Source of the DNA: Sclerotinia nivalis
Taxonomy: Eukaryota; Ascomycota; Leotiomycetes; Helotiales; Sclerotiniaceae
Assembly (NCBI GenBank): GCA_029531795.1
Contig: JAPEIS010000007.1
Location: forward strand, 1,426,001-1,490,000
DNA: 64,000 nucleotides
Direction of reading: 5' to 3'
Position numbers and translations under genes: made by a program. Within the stretch, counting starts at the first letter, position 1, and every line of letters starts with the position of its first letter. This document shows positions 57,522-64,000 of this stretch, piece by piece. Below the pieces are notes generated by a model. That model was not told where the DNA came from. It searched no databases and saw nothing but the letters and a program-made list of their open reading frames with translations.

Positions 57522-59015
57522 ATGATGTTCAGCCTCGAGGTGGTTATTATTGCCGCCTTGTTTGGGTCTGCTCTGGCTGCTCCTCGGAACATTCAGTACC
57601 ATGGAACCACGGATAATTCATGGAAAAGTCGGATTAAGAATGTTGTTGTTCTTGTTGAAGAGAATAGATCGTTCGACACATTCGCAGGTGGTCTTAGCTA
57701 CAACCCATCCATTGATGGGTTATTGCACCACAATTACTGCAATTCAATGTAAGCTTTTTCATATATTCATAGTTGGACTTCGATTGACACATTGAAAGGA
57801 ATGCATCAGACCCTACGCAAAAAGCGGACGTTTGTGCTGGACCTCGTGCCAAGGATGTTGCAGCAGATGATCCAAACCATAGTATTAGTGGTATTAACAT
57901 GCAACGTATGACCTCCCGTCTTTATATTGCTGCTCGCACTAATTGTTCAAGTCTTCTCAACATGGCATCCGGATGGAACACAACCCCAAAACATGCGTGG
58001 TTTCGTGACAGAACAATCCTTCACCTTCGATACCTTCAATAAAACCCGTGCTGCCGAAGTCATTAACTACTATACTCCCGACCAGATAAAAGTCTTCAGC
58101 ACAATAGCCGAAAACTTCGTCCTCTTCGACCGCTGGTTTGCTTCTGTACCTGGTCCTACCAACCCCAATCGTGCCTACATAACGAGTGGAACATCTTTTG
58201 GACACGTGAGTTCTTTTTACGCGTCAAGAGAATTGTGCAGGATAAGGGGCTCATTATATACTTAGGGATCAAATGATAATCTCTTCAACACATATGGATT
58301 ACCCGTCAAATCCATCTTCGAACAACTTTCCGAAAACAACATCACCTGGATGAATTACCAGAACTCTACCCTCGGCCCGGGTCTCGGTTTCAATCCTGAT
58401 GCGGCCTTTTATACCTGGACGCAGACCAGTGGTAAAGACAAAACTAACATCGCACCATTAACAAAATTTTACGAGGACGCGGCTGCAGGTACTCTCCCGC
58501 AATTCACATACATCAACCCAGAATGTTGTTCCTACCAGTCCTATCATCCGCCTTCACCCATTAGCCTAGGAGAAACTTTCATAAAAGGAATCTATGAAGC
58601 TATCCGCTCATCACCACAATGGAACGAAACGCTCTTCATCCTCACATTCGACGAGCACGGCGGTTTCGGCGATCATGTTCCTCCACCAACGAACGTCCCC
58701 GCTGGGGACAATCTCACATATACTGAAAAAGCACCGGATGGAAAAGCCATGACATTTGATTTCAAACGTTTGGGCCTCCGGGTTCCGACGCTTTTGATCA
58801 GTCCGTGGGTTGGTAAGGGGCTGGTGGAGAATAAGGGGAAGAATAAGGGAGGCGAGTATACGCATACGAGTATCATTGGGTTTTTGGATGAGTTGTGGGA
58901 TTTGGAGCCATTGACACCTCGAGTTGGCTGGAGTAGTACCTTTGAGAGGTTGATTACGAATAAGTTAAGGACGGATACGCCGGTCACACTACCGGACCCT
59001 GTGGTTTTTGGTTGA
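57522..59015 (+). CDS. secreted phosphoesterase (acid phosphatase / phospholipase C family)
   Basis: It belongs to the phosphoesterase family that includes fungal acid phosphatases and non-haemolytic phospholipases C. The four exons are 57522-57748, 57799-57905, 57952-58205 and 58266-59015 (introns of 50, 46 and 60 nt), giving 445 residues. A signal peptide covers residues 1-20 (ALAAP). The family motifs are VVLVEENRSFDTFAG (metal-binding Glu, Asn and Asp), GPTNPNRAYITSGTS, and FDEHGGFGDHVPPP (metal-binding Asp, His). The C-terminal part has GLRVPTLLISPWVGKG and THTSIIGFLDE, also typical. Several N-glycosylation sites are present. The first two residues are both Met; either may start. Which phosphate ester it cleaves cannot be told from the sequence. 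Confidence 0.88.
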
Positions 59016-61206
59016 GAGAGGACTGGATATGGACACTTGTCGTGGCCAGATTCTTTCTTCGCTGCAACTAGCATAGATATATTCCAAAGTTATAAGGGCG
59101 AATGATATATATATATCGTCCCATCCTTTACTCATATCCTCCTCTAGTAGCAAATTTGTATGTACTAGAGCTCCTATACATGCAAATAATATCAGGCATC
59201 CTTCGAAGCCTCCTTCAGATACATGGGCTTTACGATATAACGATAATCCATTCCTCAACCCATGCTATTTCCGCTCACATATATATTCCTCAAACTTTAA
59301 TCTTTGGTGCGAAAGATAGAATTTCGATAGTTATCGGCAAATTGATATGCGAAGAACGCAGAGAGTGTCGGGAGATGGGCCATGCGATGCCAAACGAAGC
59401 GGTCGGGGTGTCAATTCGAAATTTTTGAATTGGTTGCACATGTTAGCTTAAACAAAAACCTAGAAATAAGTAACGATTTTAAACCATATTGAGTGAGTGT
59501 GTAATTGGTTTTAATCAGATCATTTGAGCTTCATGGAGCGAAGATGCAATGTAAGACTTATCTCTTATTCAGATCCTTCGATGTCCATACTTCCAATTAC
59601 ATGTTAATTATTGTGCGGTAGATTTGAATGCCATGTCCTATAACGCAAGGGACTCCCACATCGTTGTGTATGATGGAATACGTACTGCCATTATGAAGTC
59701 ATTGGAAATGTTGGCTTGATATGTAAAATGGATAAGATTGGCAGATTGAGCTATGCTGACGAAACATGACGATCTGCTATAGAAAGGAAATACTCCGTAC
59801 ATCCTTGGTTCTGGTAGGCAGTTGAATCTGTATAACATCATCATGCGATTATCTGTCTATGGAATGCCGTGTATGTCTCACAAATCTCTATCCATGAATA
59901 TCCACGGATCAGTGTCCGAGAACGGGAAAGATAAGGGGATGCGATGAGCACATCGTACTGTGGATTTGAGTAGGATGTCATAATAATGATGTCGTGCATG
60001 GAATCTTGTGGAGCATTTTCTTCGACCTAATGTTCGCCGAGCATTAAGTTGAACATAGAGATTGAACTAAATCCAACGATCGTGGGAATTCCGTCTTGGA
60101 GTTTCTTGGTGTTGTGGTACCTACCAGTGGATAGGTACTTGTGCTCGAAAAATTATAAGTCAAGTGAATTATGTAATCATTAGGTTCCGTCTACTCTAGT
60201 AGGTCGGGATCGGATGATAAAGGAGTAATAGTCAGTACAGAAGTATTCTGAACTTTCGCTACCTAACATTGAAGTAAGGAAAGAGAATAAAGTTGATCAT
60301 TTGGATATAATCTTTCCACTCACCAAGTAACGCTTAGATGTAGTGACATCTCCGTAATCGATAACCATGGCTTTGGATGGTTAATCCCTCTTTCTTGAGC
60401 CACATTCAACCGTACCTCTCTTACCTCTCCCTCATAATACGCATTTACTTCGATCATCGAAATTCACCATTATACTCCGCACTTCGCAAGTAGTCTTGCC
60501 AATAAGCACTAAAATCATTTCTCCAGTACAATGCTTGAATACCCAAGAAGTTACCCCACATTTACGGTTCATTGTCTTACCATCCCTTTCCCCTCTCAGC
60601 ACTAGTGTACATACTTTCCCTTTTCAACCTGCTTTTTAGCCTGCCTACCATTCATTTCTTCTATTGACACAGACCTGAAGATCTGCATACCTTAGATCGT
60701 ACAGCCATTCCCATAAAAGATGCTCATGCACCATAAGGATTCAATTCCTGTCTACCCCGCCACTAGGCGCCAATCACCATCGGATGGTGTAGACTAGTGA
60801 TTTATTGTGCCTCAATGATCCAGCGATTTGGAGGCTGCACCTACCCTTTAGGTCTGATTTTGCGATTGATAGGTCAATTTAACCATTCGAATTGTCAGTT
60901 GTTGGAATATTTATCAAGTAATGCAACATCCAAACTAGGCAGGATGTAATTCAATTAGGTCGCGGATCTCAATAATATCAAGGAATTATAGGGCCCGCGT
61001 GGTCTCTGGTCTTTAGCATTCACTACGTAGCTAGATACTAGTAGATACTTATTATTCAACCTCCTACATAAACAATAGCATCCTACCATTCAAATTTCCA
61101 TTGTTGCATTCCGTTATTCTAGTCTTTCCTGATCTTTAAAAGTTACTCTTTCGCTTTTGGATTATTTTTCTCCTTTACACGCATTCGTTCGTACATCATA
61201 GTCAAT
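59016..61206. other. intergenic, no gene seen
   Basis: This covers 2.2 kb between the phosphoesterase and the wall-protein gene. The last 120 bases are T/C-rich and end in CATAGTCAATATG, a typical strong fungal promoter leader. The rest shows no gene, tRNA or repeat. Confidence 0.5.
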
Positions 61207-62437
61207 ATGAAGACCACGTTCGCTGTTATTGCCGGTTTGGCATCCGTTGCCTCTGCTCAGGTTACAGCTCTCATCACGCCAACAGCATCAGCCCCTTCAG
61301 GATGTGCCACTAGCTATTCCGGCGCTTTTGAAATCTCTGCTGTAAACGTCAGTAGTGTAGCAAAACGTCAGCAAAAGGTAAAATATATCCCATATCTCTG
61401 TCAATCTAGACTGTCGATTCAAGACTCGGCTAACTCATCCGCAGCGTGCCGATTGTTCATCATCCCTTGCCATCACACTCAACGGAGGTATTCTCAAAGA
61501 TCAGCAGGACAGAACAGGCTACGTTGCATCAAACACTCAATTCCAGTTCGATAAGCCGGCTCAGGAAGGAGCTATATACACCGGAGGCTGGTCTGTCTGT
61601 TCGAACGGTTCTCTCGCTCTTGGCGGTTCCGCAGTTTTCTACCAATGCTTGTCAGGAACCTTTTACAACCTTTACACCGAATCCCAGGGTGGGCAATGCT
61701 CCCAAATCTTGATCCAAACAACTTCATGCAGCTCCGCAGCTGGATCTGGTGTCGTCGGTCAATCATCTGATGGTCAAGCAACCGCCACTGCTATCGCTTC
61801 CCTGTCCTCTGCATCAATTTCTCAAATTTCAGATGGGCAGCCACAAGCTGCGACTTCTGCTATTTCCATTAGTCAAATCAGCGATGGACAAGTTCAAGTG
61901 CCTACCTCTGTTCCTACTGGTGCTTCAATCACACAGATTCCTGATGGTCAGGTTCAAGGCGCAACAACTACACCCGTTGTCGGTGCTTCGATCACACAGA
62001 TTCCTGATGGTCAGGTTCAAGGCGCAACAACTACACCCGTTGTCGGTGCTTCGATCACACAGATTCCTGATGGCCAAGTTCAAGGTGCCACTTCCGTCGC
62101 AACACCCCCAGCCAGTGCTCCTATCAGCCAAATCTCCGATGGACAAGTTCAAGGCGCCACATCTACGGCTGCGCTCTCCTCGGCAGTTATTTCCCAAATT
62201 CCTGATGGTCAAATCCAAGCCACTACTGCCGCCACACTCGTAACTAGCACTTCTTCTCTTGCTGATCCAGTCATCTCCCAAATTCCTGATGGGCAGATCC
62301 AAGCCCCCACCGCAACGAATGCTACCTACGCCAGTGCAACAGCTACCCCAGCTACATTCACTGGCGCTGCCAACACTATCCAAATTGGTGGATCCCTAGC
62401 TGCTGCTGTTATTGGTCTCGTTGCTGCTCTCTTGTAG
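61207..62437 (+). CDS. PIR-repeat cell wall protein, probably GPI-anchored
   Basis: PIR repeats can link a protein to beta-1,3-glucan through a Gln of the DGQ(I/V)Q motif. The two exons, 61207-61377 and 61445-62437 (67-nt intron, GGCTAAC branch), give 387 residues. Signal peptide is 1-17 (ASAQ). A Lys-Arg pair at about 53-54 and another across the splice (K57-R58) look like Kex2 sites. Residues 33-165 form a folded part with six to seven Cys, including TGGWSVCSNGS, ALGGSAVFYQCLSG and GGQCSQI. Eight repeats of the form (S/T)QI(S/P)DGQxQ follow, about residues 190-345. The C-terminus is a Thr/Ala-rich stretch and a 17-residue hydrophobic tail, as for a GPI signal. In yeast Pir proteins the repeats precede the Cys domain; here the order is reversed. 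Confidence 0.85.
61919..62107 (+). repeat. 63-bp tandem repeat coding for PIR units
   Basis: Units start at 61919, 61982 and 62045. The first two differ by one base (A/G in GCTTC(a/g)ATC); the third is diverged in its second half. Each encodes one QIPDGQVQ repeat plus spacer. Confidence 0.9.
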
Positions 62438-64000
62438 AGTCGGCATACCACATCACACGATGAAACAATTTCCTTTCTTGGTAATACTTTTTTCAAACCA
62501 AACATACTTCTTACTATTATGAAGGATTTAATGAGGGATAACTCGCTGGAGAATGGAATGGAGTGGAAAATGGGACACTCCTGGATGCACCTTTGGTTTG
62601 GAATTCCACATCACATACAATAGGTATCGGTGTTCGTGGGTTTAATAGGCATAGGCATAGGATAAGGTCATACGGACTTGATTATCACATCACAACATAT
62701 CATTTCATAGGATGAAATGATTGGGTACATAGTGGAGGGGATCGAAAATTTGCAGATATCTGGCTATGATATGATTCTAGGATAAATAATGAACAATGCA
62801 TACGATTTAGTAATGCACTCAGCGAGTTTCAATTTCAGACACAGTTACTCATCTCCTTATAAATTTTTCGGCATGTGTGTGAATCGCTGTTAGTTTCTCA
62901 TATTTTTATCTAATTCTGTACGAATTTATCTTCCACCAGCAAAATCTCTATCCAGTACCGGCGTATATTTTCATTTTGTTGATGAGTCTAGTGCCCATCC
63001 ACATCTATCACCATCAAGGTCCGACTCCGTTCACTAGTCCACCTTTCTACTTCTTAGTCTACCCAACTAGTCTACCCATCTAGCACATACCAAAATAGAT
63101 ACACCTATTCTACTAACTAAATACGCAACTACTAGCTTCCCGCCAAATCTGCACCCCACCACCAGCTTTTTTAGCTTAATGCCAAACTTTATCTAAATAT
63201 ATAGTATTTCTAGTCGAGTAGGAACTAGAGCTAGAGCTAGAGCTAGGCCTAGACTAGAGCTATAATCCGTTGGGACTACTAAAATTTAACTTCACTCTAA
63301 TTTTCGTATGTACGATTCTTCGAGATAAAAAACCCTCCTTTAGGGGCGTGGGATTGAGATTGAGATGAAGTTACCTCATCCGTGCCGCCAAAAGGTCCGC
63401 ATCTCGTGTAACTAGTACATGCTTTAAAATAGTATAAATGTCCGTCATTTCTCCTAGTTCCCGAGTTGCGGACATTCTGCAGCACGAGCGTTTGTTTGTT
63501 ATCTACATTGTTACCTAGATATCCTTAGAGCTGTCTTGGGTCTTGGCAGGAACAAAACTTTATTTGTTTTCGTGAGTCTGGACTTTGTGCATAATGATGG
63601 ATCGATGATGAGTTGCGCGATGTGCGATGTGTTTAGTCGTATCGTGCCTTGGTTTACAATGGCGGCATTATGTTACGGAAGGTCTCTCGACTTTCAAGAT
63701 GATTCTGTTATTGTCACTTTTTACTATACCTGTATCAAGCTCGGTGAATCATATCAATAATTTGTGCTAGAAATACATATGTGCACTTCAGATATCCAAG
63801 TCTTGAGATTTCGGTAGAATGTAGGCAAATATGATATTGCATGTACTGATAATAACACTCGATTATGAAACCACTTTCGTCCAATTCATCACATATAAAT
63901 CATGCATGATTACACGACGGCTTCAAATTTCAAATACTGCTGTTCATGCGAAGAATTAGTCACAATAGGCTGGTGTAACTAAAAGATGAAGCTATTTTTA
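62438..64000. other. 3' flank of the wall-protein gene and intergenic sequence
   Basis: No gene is supported. A short TAGAGC microsatellite (four units) lies at 63224-63247. Runs of CTAGTC/TCTACC-type motifs cover 63010-63110. A short open frame at 63536-63760 has no identity. Confidence 0.45.

Noticed and set aside
61919..62107. Regular repeats that might be taken for a CRISPR-like array
   Set aside because: Repeats are in frame, code for PIR units, have no unique spacers, and the genome is fungal.
61925..62383. Gly/Cys-rich open frame opposite the PIR gene
   Set aside because: It mirrors the 63-bp repeats of the plus-strand gene and has no start or domain of its own.

Overview
The window is nuclear DNA of a filamentous ascomycete, probably a leotiomycete (Helotiales) close to Sclerotinia, Botrytis or Monilinia. 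The reasons are short spliceosomal introns (46 to 167 nt) with GTAAGT-like donors and CTAAC/CTGAC-like branch points, filamentous-fungal gene families (YPP1, RIX1, CBM18 chitin deacetylase, PIR-like wall protein, alpha-actinin), a tRNA gene with an intron, and retrotransposons decayed by C-to-T and G-to-A changes as in repeat-induced point mutation (RIP). The order-level placement is inference.

Left part (1 to 17.8 kb): the 3' end of an unknown gene; a broken tricarboxylate carrier gene (970-1865); a small Ser/Asn-rich protein with a hexanucleotide repeat (4669-5058); a YPP1/TTC7 scaffold of the plasma-membrane PI4-kinase complex on the minus strand (6090-9792, four coding exons including a 6-nt first one); the pre-60S factor RIX1 (10842-13094), divergent from YPP1; a long gene-free stretch; and an orphan gene (16874-17812) with an integrase-type HHCC zinc-binding motif and a Pro/Ala/Phe repeat tail.

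Centre (17.9 to 30.0 kb): a three-level nested insertion, resolved by LTRs and target-site duplications. A Ty1/copia element (17879-30013, TSD GTTAG) contains a Ty3/gypsy element (19404-25415, TSD TTATC). That element contains an inverted solo LTR (21944-22156, TSD ACAAT). The copia and gypsy reading frames are broken by many stops, and changes at catalytic or metal-binding codons fit RIP. The stack lies 66 bp past the stop codon of the orphan gene. From 30.0 to 35.0 kb there are no recognisable genes, one small MITE (31112-31375) and AT-rich sequence.

Right part (35 to 64 kb): a small secreted protein (35246-35782); a chitin deacetylase with three CBM18 modules (36938-38895); a TIR element with internal repeats (39113-39471); an alpha-actinin with a long acidic N-terminal extension (39898-43109); an RBR-type E3 ubiquitin ligase (44003-45770, minus); a decayed FAD monooxygenase (46919-48161, minus); two unresolved reading frames near 50 kb; tRNA-Arg(ACG) at 51552-51651; an F-box-like reading frame; a secreted-type amidase (53772-55781, minus); a secreted phosphoesterase/acid phosphatase (57522-59015); and a PIR-repeat, probably GPI-anchored wall protein (61207-62437).

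The genes form no single pathway. There is a loose theme of wall and secreted proteins on the right (chitin deacetylase, PIR protein, phosphatase, amidase, small secreted protein) and housekeeping genes on the left and centre. All gene models were built by eye from splice signals and frame continuity; none was checked by alignment or RNA data.
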